From the NCBI GenBank assembly GCA_045629005.1, contig JAZQQJ010000052.1, positions 1 to 23,527 on the forward strand: a stretch of 23,527 nucleotides of DNA, in the 5' to 3' direction. The translations under genes were made by a program, and so were the position numbers. Source of the stretch: RGIG3528 sp045629005. GTDB lineage: Bacteria; Bacillota; Clostridia; Lachnospirales; Lachnospiraceae. The notes under the pieces are model-generated. The model was not told where the DNA came from and made no database searches. It saw only the letters and a list, made by a program, of their open reading frames with translations. Below, one piece after another: positions 14,317-21,685 of the stretch (its first letter is position 1; the number at the start of each line of letters is the position of its first letter).

Positions 14317-15684
14317 TTACTCTGCAAGAATTCCTGAAATATCCTGAAGACCGACATTTGTTGTAACCACAATTACTGTGTCTCCGAGCTTTAATGTATC
14401 CTTACCTGAAGGAGTGATAATCTTGCGTCCGCGGACGATGGCGCAAATGAGAAGATTCGGCTTAATTTTTAATGTTGAAAGAGGCTTGTCGAGAACAGCA
14501 CTTTCATTGCGGATTGAGAACTCCAGTGCCTCAACTTTATTGTCCATGAGCTTGTAAAGAGCTTCAACGTTGGAACCCTTTGAATTCATCATGCCTCGTA
14601 CAAACTGAAGGATGTACTCTGCAGTAAGCCTTCTGGGAGTGATGATGGAACCGATGGGAAGTGTTGTAATGATTTCGTCGTGGTCAAGCTTGTGAACGCG
14701 TGTAATAAGCTTACATTCGGGAGCTGCCTTGCTTGCATAAAGAGAGAGGAAGCAGTTCTCGGAGTCTGCAGTGGTGAGCGCGACAAAGGCATCCATATCT
14801 GCAAGACCGTTTTCAAGGAGAACTTCGTGATTTGATGCATCGGCATTAATGATGTCGCACTTCGGAAGAGTCTCTGCGAGATATTCGCAACGGTCGAAGT
14901 CTGTTTCGATGATTTTAACCTTAACACCTGATTCACAGAGAGAATCGGCAAGATACTCCGCAGTCGTTCCGCCGCCGACAATCATAACGTCCCTGATTGC
15001 GGAAACGGTATAATCGGAAACGGTTTTGTAGAATTTCGGAATCATCTGTTTTGGGATGATTACGGAAATTGAATCACCCGATGAAAGAACAGCATTACCA
15101 TTGGGGATAGTAACATTTCCTTCATGAACGAGAATGCAGATGAGGACTTTACGGTCGAACATCTTTGAAACGTCCATAACCTTCATACCGTTAAGAGGAG
15201 AGCTTTCAGCAATAACAACGCGGAGAAGATCGACTCTTCCTCTTGCGAAGGAGTCGATTTCGAGCGCTGCGGGGATACTGATGAGCTGATGAATCTCACG
15301 TGCGGCGGCAAGCTCGGGGTTAATAATCATGGACATGCCGAGAGCCTGCTTAAAATAGTTTCTCTCGGGAAGGTATTCGGGCTTACGTATGCGTGCAATT
15401 GTCTGGCACTTTGGATTGGCTTTTTTAGCCATCATGCAGCTGACCATGTTGATTTCATCATAGCCTGTAACTGCGATGAGGAGCTCGGTAATCTTTATGC
15501 CTGCCTCCATAAGACAGGAGTACGTGGTGCCGTTGCCTATAACAACCTGCGTGTCAAGGTTTGCAAGGGCGGGCTGGAGCTTCTCTTCATCTGTATCTAT
15601 AACTGTAATGTTGTGTCCTTCTTTTGAAAGGTGGTCGGCAAGAATATAACCTACGCGACCGCATCCAACAATAATAACATCCAT
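14317..15684 (-). CDS. trkA: Trk system potassium uptake regulatory subunit TrkA
   Basis: TrkA is the cytosolic gating ring of the Trk channel, binding NAD(H) or ATP/ADP. The protein has two RCK units, each a Rossmann domain followed by a TrkA_C domain. The first Rossmann motif is complete (VIIVGCGRVGYIL with acidic IDTDEEK downstream); the second is VMIVGGGTTAEYL, a variant of GxGxxG with Ala in the last place. I start it at ATG 15684 (MDVIIVG, 455 residues), because AAAGGAAA lies 7 nt upstream. The in-frame ATG at 15699 has no Shine-Dalgarno and its own codons form the 15684 site. It heads the trkA-trkH-DUF402 unit behind a good promoter. Confidence 0.95.
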   Translation of the reverse strand: MDVIIVGCGRVGYILADHLSKEGHNITVIDTDEEKLQPALANLDTQVVIGNGTTYSCLMEAGIKITELLIAVTGYDEINMVSCMMAKKANPKCQTIARIRKPEYLPERNYFKQALGMSMIINPELAAAREIHQLISIPAALEIDSFARGRVDLLRVVIAESSPLNGMKVMDVSKMFDRKVLICILVHEGNVTIPNGNAVLSSGDSISVIIPKQMIPKFYKTVSDYTVSAIRDVMIVGGGTTAEYLADSLCESGVKVKIIETDFDRCEYLAETLPKCDIINADASNHEVLLENGLADMDAFVALTTADSENCFLSLYASKAAPECKLITRVHKLDHDEIITTLPIGSIITPRRLTAEYILQFVRGMMNSKGSNVEALYKLMDNKVEALEFSIRNESAVLDKPLSTLKIKPNLLICAIVRGRKIITPSGKDTLKLGDTVIVVTTNVGLQDISGILAE

Positions 15685-15719
15685 ATTATTTCCTTTCATG
15701 AGTGTGGAAATTTTAAGCT

Positions 15720-15748
15720 ATTTTATCACTTCTCGGTATTTTTGTCAC
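15720..15748 (-). promoter_or_regulatory. Promoter of trkA-trkH
   Basis: On the minus strand GTGACA (15743-15748) and TAAAAT (15720-15725) are separated by 17 bp, with TG one base before the -10 box (extended -10, TGATAAAAT). The predicted start of transcription is about 15713, giving a leader of about 29 nt to ATG 15684. This leaves no room for a leader riboswitch. Confidence 0.65.
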
Positions 15749-16143
15749 GCATATAGCGCATACGAATGTTTTGAACGTCACTGAATTGAAACGATGAAAA
15801 GTGATACATTTATTGACAACGATATGAGCGAATTGAGTACCGCTTTGTCTCGGCATGGTAAAAAGCGAAAATGAGCTCCGTGAATATTTTTCTGATATTT
15901 ATTCATAAATGCTCTTAAAGGAGCATTAAATATAGCAATTATCCACGTTTGAATGAATAAAAATTCGTAGTTATAAAAAGGCATTCCGGAATAACCGGAG
16001 AGCCTTTTTTTTCTTCGCAAATCCAAAAAAGTACCGACATCGCTCAAAAGCTTGTAAATTGTGAAAATTGCGGGGAAAATTAGTATAAAAAAACAATAAA
16101 ACCCCTTTCCCTTTTATTTCATATCTGTTAGAGTATCATCATC
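15749..16143. other. Gene-poor divergent region between trkA and the atp operon
   Basis: No convincing gene lies here. A small hairpin AATGCTC / GAGCATT is at 15908-15927, and a terminator-like hairpin is at 15975-16012. On the plus strand, TTGACA (around 15813) has no matching -10 box that I trust. Between 16013 and 16143 the atp promoter must lie; TATAAA near 16084 is the best -10 candidate, but no good -35 is seen at 17 bp. The short frame 15794-15874 (26 residues) has no ribosome binding site and is not called. Confidence 0.5.
15975..16012. terminator. Intrinsic terminator-like hairpin upstream of the atp operon
   Basis: AGGC (15979-15982) plus TTCCGG pair with CCGGAG plus GCCT (ending 16005), with one A-A mismatch, one T-G pair and a 5-nt loop. 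Eight T residues follow on the plus strand, and AAAAA precedes it, so it could also act on the minus strand. No plus-strand gene ends here. Confidence 0.75.
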
Positions 16144-16461
16144 ATGCGGAAAAATTCAGTTGGGAAAACGTTTACATTGATTTTACAGATCGGTTTAACG
16201 ATGATGGTGTCCATATTTTTATGTGTTTATGCAGGAGTATGGCTTAACAATAAATTTGACACTGTCTGGTTTGTACCGGTTTTTCTCGTACTCGGAATAG
16301 GCGGGGGCATCAAATCCGCGTGGAATCTTGTTAAAGGCTACACAAAAAAGGATAAAAGCACCGAAGCCGAAACGAACGATTACATCGAAAGACTCAAGGC
16401 TGAGGGAAAGAAAAACAGGGAAGCGAATAAAGAAGCAACCCCTTCCGGAATGAATAAATGA
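16144..16461 (+). CDS. atpZ: AtpZ-like small membrane protein of the ATP synthase operon
   Basis: This 105-residue protein has two hydrophobic segments (about 10-32 and 40-60) and a charged C-terminal tail rich in Lys and Glu. GVWLNNKFDT and VPVFLVLGIGGGIKSAWNLV fit the AtpZ/AtpI (ATPase_gene1) family, found at the head of atp operons and suggested to help assembly or Mg2+ supply. No clear Shine-Dalgarno precedes the ATG at 16144 (upstream is GAGTATCATCATC), so the start is less certain. Its stop overlaps the next start in ATGA. Confidence 0.8.
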   Translation: MRKNSVGKTFTLILQIGLTMMVSIFLCVYAGVWLNNKFDTVWFVPVFLVLGIGGGIKSAWNLVKGYTKKDKSTEAETNDYIERLKAEGKKNREANKEATPSGMNK

Positions 16462-16868
16462 AAGAAGCATTAAAAGATAAAGGAAAACGCACGCTTGCCG
16501 ATCTCATAATCGGAATTGTTCTGATAGATCTTCTTGCGCTTGTCGGTAATATATTCTGCAAAAACAAACTTGCATACTCACTTGGGCTTTTGCTCGGATG
16601 CATCGTTGCAATATTCATGTGCGTCCACATGTATGTCACGCTTGAAAAGGCAATGCTTTGTGATAACAAAAAGGCAAAGACAAAAACAAAGCTTGCCGCA
16701 TTCCTCAGGATGATAGTGATGGTAGCTGCTCTGGCAGCGGGAGCACTTCTTCCTCGGTATGTTTCCATCATCAGCGTGATGATAGGAATTCTTGCCTTGA
16801 AGGTATCGGCGCTTATGCAGCCGTTAACCGATAAATTCGTTTTAAAAATTTTATGCAAAGGAGAGTGA
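16458..16868 (+). CDS. atpI: AtpI-like ATP synthase assembly protein
   Basis: The 136-residue protein has four predicted membrane segments (about 15-32, 35-55, 75-95 and 98-118) and a short charged loop. Position between atpZ and atpB, together with size, fits the ATP synthase I family, which helps assemble the c-ring in other bacteria. Sequence conservation in this family is low, so the call relies on topology and context. The gene starts inside the atpZ stop (ATGA) and ends 4 bp before atpB; its last codons contain the AAAGGAG used by atpB. Confidence 0.75.
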   Translation: MKEALKDKGKRTLADLIIGIVLIDLLALVGNIFCKNKLAYSLGLLLGCIVAIFMCVHMYVTLEKAMLCDNKKAKTKTKLAAFLRMIVMVAALAAGALLPRYVSIISVMIGILALKVSALMQPLTDKFVLKILCKGE

Positions 16869-16872
16869 TAAA

Positions 16873-17637
16873 GTGGGACTTGGGAACGTCTTACGAACAC
16901 TGCCTGTTCTGGCCTCTACCGGAGGTGAAGAAGAGCTTCATCTTGGTGTCGACGGGCTGATAAAGTTTACGGTGTTCGGACAGGAAGCCTGGATTACCAC
17001 CTCTCATGTCAGCATACTTATAGTAGTTGTTGTAATCTGTATATTCGCGTTGATTGCAAACCGCGCTATCAGAAAAGCTGATCCAAATGAGGTCCCGGGG
17101 CCGTTCCTCTCAATCATCGAGCTTGCTGTGGAAGCAGTCGAAAATCTGACTACTTCGAACATGGGAGCAAAAAATGGACCAAAGTTCACGAATTACATCG
17201 GAACACTGTTCCTGTATCTGATCTTTGCCAATCTTTGCGGATTGTTCGGACTCAGACCACCGACGGCCGATTACGGAATGCCTCTCGGACTTGCACTCAT
17301 TACATTCGTGATTATTCACTATAATGGTTTCAAGTACGAAAAGGGAATGCATATCGGAAAGCTTTTCCAGCCGGTTGTACTTACGCCGATTAATATCATC
17401 GGTGAAGTTGCAACACCTATGTCCATGTCTTTACGTCTGTTCGGTAACGTTATGTCCGGTACCGTAATGCTTGGACTGTTGTATGGCTTATTGCCGCGTC
17501 TCTTACTCTGGTTCATATGGCCTGTGTTCGGAGCACTTCATGGATACTTCGATGTATTCTCGGGGCTCATCCAGTCATATGTATTCTGTATGCTGACGAT
17601 GGTATTCACAGCATCATGTTTCGGAGATGAAGGGTAA
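16873..17637 (+). CDS. atpB: F1Fo ATP synthase subunit a
   Basis: Subunit a holds the ion half-channels of Fo and the arginine that drives c-ring rotation. The 254-residue protein has five to six membrane helices. The key region is SLRLFGNVMSGTVM with the essential R188. Upstream, NYIGTLFLYLIFANLCGLFGLRPPTAD and the final helix GLIQSYVFCMLTMVF are typical. The start is GTG at 16873, with AAAGGAGAG ending 8 nt upstream inside the atpI 3' end. About 50 bp separate it from atpE. Confidence 0.96.
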   Translation: MGLGNVLRTLPVLASTGGEEELHLGVDGLIKFTVFGQEAWITTSHVSILIVVVVICIFALIANRAIRKADPNEVPGPFLSIIELAVEAVENLTTSNMGAKNGPKFTNYIGTLFLYLIFANLCGLFGLRPPTADYGMPLGLALITFVIIHYNGFKYEKGMHIGKLFQPVVLTPINIIGEVATPMSMSLRLFGNVMSGTVMLGLLYGLLPRLLLWFIWPVFGALHGYFDVFSGLIQSYVFCMLTMVFTASCFGDEG

Positions 17638-17686
17638 AACCCGGTAAAATTCAGTTTTAAAAACAATTAACGGAGGAAAATAAATT

Positions 17687-17953
17687 ATGAGTAACATCAC
17701 AGACAGAGGATTAATCTTAGCATGTTCCGCAATCGGTGCAGGTATCGCAATGATTCCCGGTATCGGACCCGGCGTAGGCCAGGGTATTGCAGCAGGTCTT
17801 GGCGCATCAGCAGTAGGACGTAACCCCGGCGCAAAGGGCGACATCATGTCCACAATGCTTCTTGGTCAGGCCGTAGCAGAGACAACAGGTCTTTACGGTT
17901 TCGCAACAGCTATTATTCTTATGTTTGCCAACCCGCTTATCGGCAAGCTTTGA
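17687..17953 (+). CDS. atpE: F1Fo ATP synthase subunit c, Na+-type binding site
   Basis: Subunit c forms the rotating membrane ring. The 88-residue protein is a two-helix hairpin: the Gly-rich first helix (IGAGIAMIPGIGPGVGQG), the polar loop GRNPGAKGD (44-52) and the second helix LLGQAVAETTGLYGF with the ion-binding E65. Residues Q32, V63, E65, T66 and Y70 fall at the same numbers as the Na+ ligands of the Ilyobacter tartaricus ring (Q32, V63, E65, S66, Y70). Only S66 is changed, to Thr, which keeps the hydroxyl. The Gln and hydroxyl residues are absent from most H+-only rings, so Na+ coupling is a fair inference. GGAGG lies before the ATG. Confidence 0.96.
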   Translation: MSNITDRGLILACSAIGAGIAMIPGIGPGVGQGIAAGLGASAVGRNPGAKGDIMSTMLLGQAVAETTGLYGFATAIILMFANPLIGKL

Positions 17954-17988
17954 TTCACGACTTTACCTAAGCAAGGAGGCCGAATTTA

Positions 17989-18537
17989 ATGAACCAATTT
18001 ATAATATTGGATAGCGGTCTGTCTAATAAGATATTCTCTCTTGATTTTCAGCTCGGAGTCGACGCTGTTGTTCAGATGCTTGCGGTTGGTTTCCTGTTCT
18101 TCTTCCTTTCACTTGTTCTCTGGAATCCTGCAAAGGAGCTCATCCAAAAGAGAAGAGACAAGATTAAGAACGAAATGGAAACGGCACAGGCAGACATGGA
18201 TAAGGCTCTTACCATGAAGGCTGAATACGAGGAAAAGCTCGCAAACGCTGACAAGGACGTCGATGCAATCCTTTCCGAGGGCAGAAAGAAAGCCCTTGCA
18301 CGTGAGGAACAGGTTGTTGCCGAAGCTAACGAAGAAGCTAAGCGCATCCGTGAGCGTGCAGAAAAGGAAATCGAGCTCGAGAAGAGTAAAGCGCGTGATG
18401 ATGTTAAGCAGGAAATGATTTCCGTAGCCGGTGCCATTGCAGGGAAGTTTGTGGCAGCGGAGCTTGACAAAAATGCACAGGCAAAGCTTATAGACGACGC
18501 ACTTAACGAAATAGGTGAGGATACATGGCAAAATTAA
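17989..18537 (+). CDS. atpF: F1Fo ATP synthase subunit b
   Basis: Subunit b is the peripheral stalk that joins Fo to F1. The 182-residue protein has one membrane helix (about 24-44, QMLAVGFLFFFLSLVL) followed by WNPAKELIQKR and a long charged helix rich in Glu, Lys and Ala, as usual for b. A short segment of about 20 residues precedes the membrane helix. AAGGAGG lies before the ATG. Its end overlaps atpH by 13 bp. Confidence 0.94.
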   Translation: MNQFIILDSGLSNKIFSLDFQLGVDAVVQMLAVGFLFFFLSLVLWNPAKELIQKRRDKIKNEMETAQADMDKALTMKAEYEEKLANADKDVDAILSEGRKKALAREEQVVAEANEEAKRIRERAEKEIELEKSKARDDVKQEMISVAGAIAGKFVAAELDKNAQAKLIDDALNEIGEDTWQN

Positions 18538-19076
18538 TCAGTAAAACATACGGAGATGCCTTGTTTGATCTCGGAGTTGAGTCAGGGAAGCTTGATTCTT
18601 TCTTTGAACAGGTCGACATGTTATCAAAACTGTTTGCCGATAATCCTGACCTCATCACATTGCTCACGCATCCGAAGATTACAGGAGAGGAAAAGCTCTC
18701 AGTCATCGAAAACACCTTTAAGGGAAATATTGATGACGAAATTCTCGGATTCCTTTCACTCATTGTTGAGAAGGACAGAGCAAAAGACATTACGGGTATA
18801 TTCGGGTATTTCCGCCAAAGAGTATACGAATACAAGAAAATCGGTATTGTCTATGTCACATCGGCACAGGCAATTGACGAAAACCAAAAGAAAAAGATAG
18901 AAAACAAACTGTTATCCACAACCGGATACAAGTCTCTGGAAGTAAGCTACGATGTTGATGAAAAGCTCATCGGCGGCATGACAATAAGAATCGGAGACAG
19001 GGTCGTTGACTCCAGCATTAAAAACAAGCTTGAGAAGATGACCGGTGAGCTGAGAAAAGTCAGCCTCGCCAAATAG
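18525..19076 (+). CDS. atpH: F1Fo ATP synthase subunit delta
   Basis: Delta caps the alpha/beta hexamer and binds the b stalk. The 183-residue length and the N-terminal ISKTYGDALFDLGVESGKLD match the family, as does the C-terminal block VDEKLIGGMTIRIGDRVVDSSIKNKLEKM (here about 147-175), which is the most conserved part of delta. The start lies 13 bp inside atpF, with AGGTGAGG just upstream, so translation of the two is coupled. The alpha subunit follows after 29 bp. Confidence 0.95.
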   Translation: MAKLISKTYGDALFDLGVESGKLDSFFEQVDMLSKLFADNPDLITLLTHPKITGEEKLSVIENTFKGNIDDEILGFLSLIVEKDRAKDITGIFGYFRQRVYEYKKIGIVYVTSAQAIDENQKKKIENKLLSTTGYKSLEVSYDVDEKLIGGMTIRIGDRVVDSSIKNKLEKMTGELRKVSLAK

Positions 19077-19105
19077 AAACTTACAGGAAGGAAGGTGCTT
19101 ATATC

Positions 19106-20611
19106 TTGAATTTAAGACCTGAAGAAATAAGTTCGGTAATTAAAGAGCAAATCAAAAATTACTCTGCCAAGCTTGAAGTCTCCGATGTCGGCACTGTTAT
19201 TCAGGTAGCAGATGGTATCGCACGTATCCACGGACTGGAAAAGGCCATGCAGGGCGAACTTCTCGAGTTCCCCGGTGAAGTTTACGGCATGATTCTTAAC
19301 CTCGAAGAGGACAACGTCGGTGCAGTTCTTCTCGGTGATTCAAAGAGCATTTCCGAAGGCGATACCGTAAAGACAACAGGACGAGTTGTTGAGGTTCCCG
19401 TCGGCGACGCAATGCTCGGAAGAGTAGTAAATGCTCTCGGACAGCCTATCGATGGCAAGGGTCCCATCGAAACAGACAAGTTCAGACAGATTGAGCGTGT
19501 AGCATCGGGTGTTATTTCCAGAAAATCCGTTGACACACCTCTTCAGACAGGTATCAAAGCCATCGACTCCATGATCCCTATCGGACGTGGCCAGCGTGAG
19601 CTTATCATCGGTGACCGTCAGACAGGTAAGACGGCCATAGCAATCGATACAATCATCAATCAGAAGGGACAGGGTGTTAAATGTATCTACGTTGCCATCG
19701 GTCAGAAGGCATCAACAGTTGCAGCACTCGTTTCAACTCTTGAAGAATACGGCGCAATGGACTACACAACAGTTGTTGCAGCTACAGCTTCAGAGCTTGC
19801 TCCCCTTCAGTACATCGCTCCTTACAGCGGATGTGCAATCGGTGAGGAATGGATGGAAGCAGGACAGGATGTTCTCGTAGTATACGATGACCTTTCCAAG
19901 CATGCCGCAGCTTACCGTACACTTTCACTGCTCCTTAAGAGAGCACCCGGTCGTGAAGCTTATCCCGGCGACGTATTCTATCTGCACTCAAGACTCCTTG
20001 AGAGAGCCGCAAGACTTTCCGATGAGTTCGGAGGCGGTTCACTTACCGCACTTCCCATCATTGAGACGCAGGCAGGCGACGTATCTGCTTACATTCCCAC
20101 AAACGTAATTTCCATTACGGACGGTCAGATTTATCTTGAAACAGAAATGTTCAACTCAGGTTTCCGTCCGGCTGTAAACGCAGGTCTCTCAGTATCACGA
20201 GTAGGCGGTGCCGCACAGATTAAGGCAATGAAGAAGATTTCCGGTCCTATCCGTATTGAGCTTGCTCAGTACAGAGAGCTTGCATCCTTTGCACAGTTCG
20301 GTTCAGATCTTGATGCCGATACAAAGGAAAAGCTTGCACAGGGCGCAAGAATCAAAGAGATTCTCAAGCAGCCTCAGTACAAGCCTATGCCGGTTGAATA
20401 CCAGGTTATCATCATATACGCTGCTACAAAGAAATATCTCCTCGATGTTGAGGTTGATAAGGTTCAGCAGTTTGAAAAGGAGCTTTTCGAGTTCATCGAT
20501 ACAAAGTATCCCGAGATTCCTCAGGCTATCAAGGCTGAAAAGGTAATTTCAGATGAAACGGAACCCAAGCTCCAGAAGGCAATCGAAGAATTTAAAGCAC
20601 AGTTCAAGTAG
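19106..20611 (+). CDS. atpA: F1Fo ATP synthase subunit alpha
   Basis: Alpha alternates with beta in the F1 head and carries the non-catalytic nucleotide sites. The 501-residue protein has the N-terminal barrel (about 25-95), the Walker A loop GDRQTGKT (169-176; K175), the stretch VVYDDLSKHAAAYR (Walker B region) and the arginine finger in SVSRVGGAAQ (R365). The start is TTG at 19106 (NLRPEEISSVIKEQI follows), with AGGAAGGAAGG 10-20 nt upstream; no in-frame ATG lies near. The end is 12 bp before atpG. Confidence 0.98.
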   Translation: MNLRPEEISSVIKEQIKNYSAKLEVSDVGTVIQVADGIARIHGLEKAMQGELLEFPGEVYGMILNLEEDNVGAVLLGDSKSISEGDTVKTTGRVVEVPVGDAMLGRVVNALGQPIDGKGPIETDKFRQIERVASGVISRKSVDTPLQTGIKAIDSMIPIGRGQRELIIGDRQTGKTAIAIDTIINQKGQGVKCIYVAIGQKASTVAALVSTLEEYGAMDYTTVVAATASELAPLQYIAPYSGCAIGEEWMEAGQDVLVVYDDLSKHAAAYRTLSLLLKRAPGREAYPGDVFYLHSRLLERAARLSDEFGGGSLTALPIIETQAGDVSAYIPTNVISITDGQIYLETEMFNSGFRPAVNAGLSVSRVGGAAQIKAMKKISGPIRIELAQYRELASFAQFGSDLDADTKEKLAQGARIKEILKQPQYKPMPVEYQVIIIYAATKKYLLDVEVDKVQQFEKELFEFIDTKYPEIPQAIKAEKVISDETEPKLQKAIEEFKAQFK

Positions 20612-20623
20612 AGGTGATCGATT

Positions 20624-21493
20624 ATGGCTTCAATGAGAGACATAAAAAGACGTAAGTCGAGCATTCAGAGTACCGGTCAGATCACCAAAGCAATGAAGCT
20701 TGTCTCTACTGTAAAGCTGCAGAAGTCCAAAAACAGGGCCGAACAGACGAAACCGTACTTCAAACATATGTACGAAGCAATTCTTGCAATGCTTAAGAAG
20801 TCCGGCAACATCGACCATCCTTATCTCAAGGGTGACCCTGATAAGAAAAAAGGCGTCATAGTCATTACCTCCAACAGAGGTCTTGCCGGAGGCTATAACT
20901 CAAACATAGTTAAGCTTGTGATGGGAAGCGAACTGAAGAAGGAAGACTGCGTGATTTACGCAGTCGGACGAAAGGGCAAGGAAGCTCTTGAAAGACGTGG
21001 CTATGAAATCGCCGAGGACTACTCCGAAGTAATGGGAGGTCCGGAATTCCCGGATGCCATTGCAATAGGCAGAAGAGTTCTCCAGGATTTCGCGGACGGT
21101 AAAATAGGTGAGATTTATCTCGCTTATACCGAATTCAGAAACACTGTTTCGCACATTCCTACATGGTCAAAGCTTCTCCCGTTTGTACCGGGCGAAACCG
21201 AAGACGAAGAGGAAGAATCGAACGTGGACAAGCTCACGCTTATGAACTATGAGCCTGAAGCTGATGAGGCAATCGGAATGATTATTCCGAAGTACATAAA
21301 CTCCCTCATTTACGGTGGGCTTATGCAGGCGTTTGCAAGTGAAAACGGCGCCAGAATGCAGGCAATGGATTCAGCTACAAACAATGCGAACGAGATGATA
21401 TCCGATCTTACACTGAAGTTTAACCGTGCCCGTCAGGGTGCAATTACCCAGGAGATCACGGAAATTGTCGGCGGCGCAAATGCGATAAACTAA
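20624..21493 (+). CDS. atpG: F1Fo ATP synthase subunit gamma
   Basis: Gamma is the central shaft of F1. The 289-residue protein has the two typical terminal helices: MASMRDIKRRKSSIQSTGQI with KAMKLVSTVKLQKSK at the start, and NNANEMISDLTLKFNRARQ followed by ITQEITEIVGGANAI at the end. The middle domain contains ITSNRGLAGGYN (about 82-93). An acidic stretch (GETEDEEEESN, about 189-199) sits in the variable region. AGAGGTGATC lies before the ATG. A structured 192-bp spacer separates it from atpD. Confidence 0.97.
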   Translation: MASMRDIKRRKSSIQSTGQITKAMKLVSTVKLQKSKNRAEQTKPYFKHMYEAILAMLKKSGNIDHPYLKGDPDKKKGVIVITSNRGLAGGYNSNIVKLVMGSELKKEDCVIYAVGRKGKEALERRGYEIAEDYSEVMGGPEFPDAIAIGRRVLQDFADGKIGEIYLAYTEFRNTVSHIPTWSKLLPFVPGETEDEEEESNVDKLTLMNYEPEADEAIGMIIPKYINSLIYGGLMQAFASENGARMQAMDSATNNANEMISDLTLKFNRARQGAITQEITEIVGGANAIN

Positions 21494-21512
21494 AAACTGC
21501 TTAAACATGGCC

Positions 21513-21540
21513 CCATCCGAAAAACCGGTTTTTCGGATGG
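21513..21540. repeat. Perfect 28-bp palindrome in the atpG-atpD spacer
   Basis: The left half CCATCCGAAAAACC (21513-21526) is followed without a gap by its exact reverse complement GGTTTTTCGGATGG (21527-21540). In RNA it would form a hairpin of about 12 bp with a tight loop; in DNA it could bind a dimeric protein. It starts 20 bases after the atpG stop. No T-run follows, so it is not a normal terminator. Confidence 0.8.
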
Positions 21541-21542
21541 AA

Positions 21543-21583
21543 CGAGGCGAACCAATCTCGGCCAATAGGCCTCGATAAGGTTC
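21543..21583 (+). other. Two alternative RNA stems in the atpG-atpD spacer
   Basis: CGAGGC (21543-21548) can pair with GCCTCG (21569-21574), with GGCC-AATA-GGCC inside. GAACC (21549-21553) can pair with GGTTC (21579-21583). The two long-range pairings cross, so they form either a pseudoknot or two exclusive folds. This is a reading of base-pairing only; no known RNA family was recognised. Confidence 0.45.
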
Positions 21584-21599
21584 TTTCGTTTCTACAGGC

Positions 21600-21650
21600 T
21601 TTTGAAATACGTGTCCTTGCAAGTGTCCTTGCAGCCACGTATTATCAAAA
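21600..21650 (+). other. Long hairpin with internal 11-bp direct repeat before atpD
   Basis: TTTTGAAATACGTG (21600-21613) pairs with CACGTATTATCAAAA (21636-21650): 14 pairs with one bulged A. The loop holds a second stem, TGCAAG (21618-21623) with CTTGCA (21628-21633). GTGTCCTTGCA occurs twice (21611-21621 and 21623-21633). The hairpin ends 36 bases before the atpD start and leaves its AAGGAG free. Confidence 0.65.
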
Positions 21651-21685
21651 TCCTTTGGACCATAATAAATTATAAGGAGTCTATA

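Noticed and set aside
15685..15699. ATG at 15699 as the trkA start
   Set aside because: It has no Shine-Dalgarno, and its own codons form the AAAGGAAA site for ATG 15684, where the Rossmann motif begins as usual.
15794..15874. 26-residue plus-strand reading frame upstream of the atp operon
   Set aside because: No ribosome binding site, no recognisable peptide features, and normal chance length for this region.
15778..16047. 89-residue minus-strand frame upstream of trkA
   Set aside because: It runs through the terminator hairpin, has no Shine-Dalgarno and has a composition typical of a chance frame.
21602..21685. TTG at 21602 as the atpD start
   Set aside because: The 28 extra residues are unlike any beta subunit, the TTG lies inside a hairpin, and ATG 21686 has a perfect AAGGAG and the family's usual N terminus.
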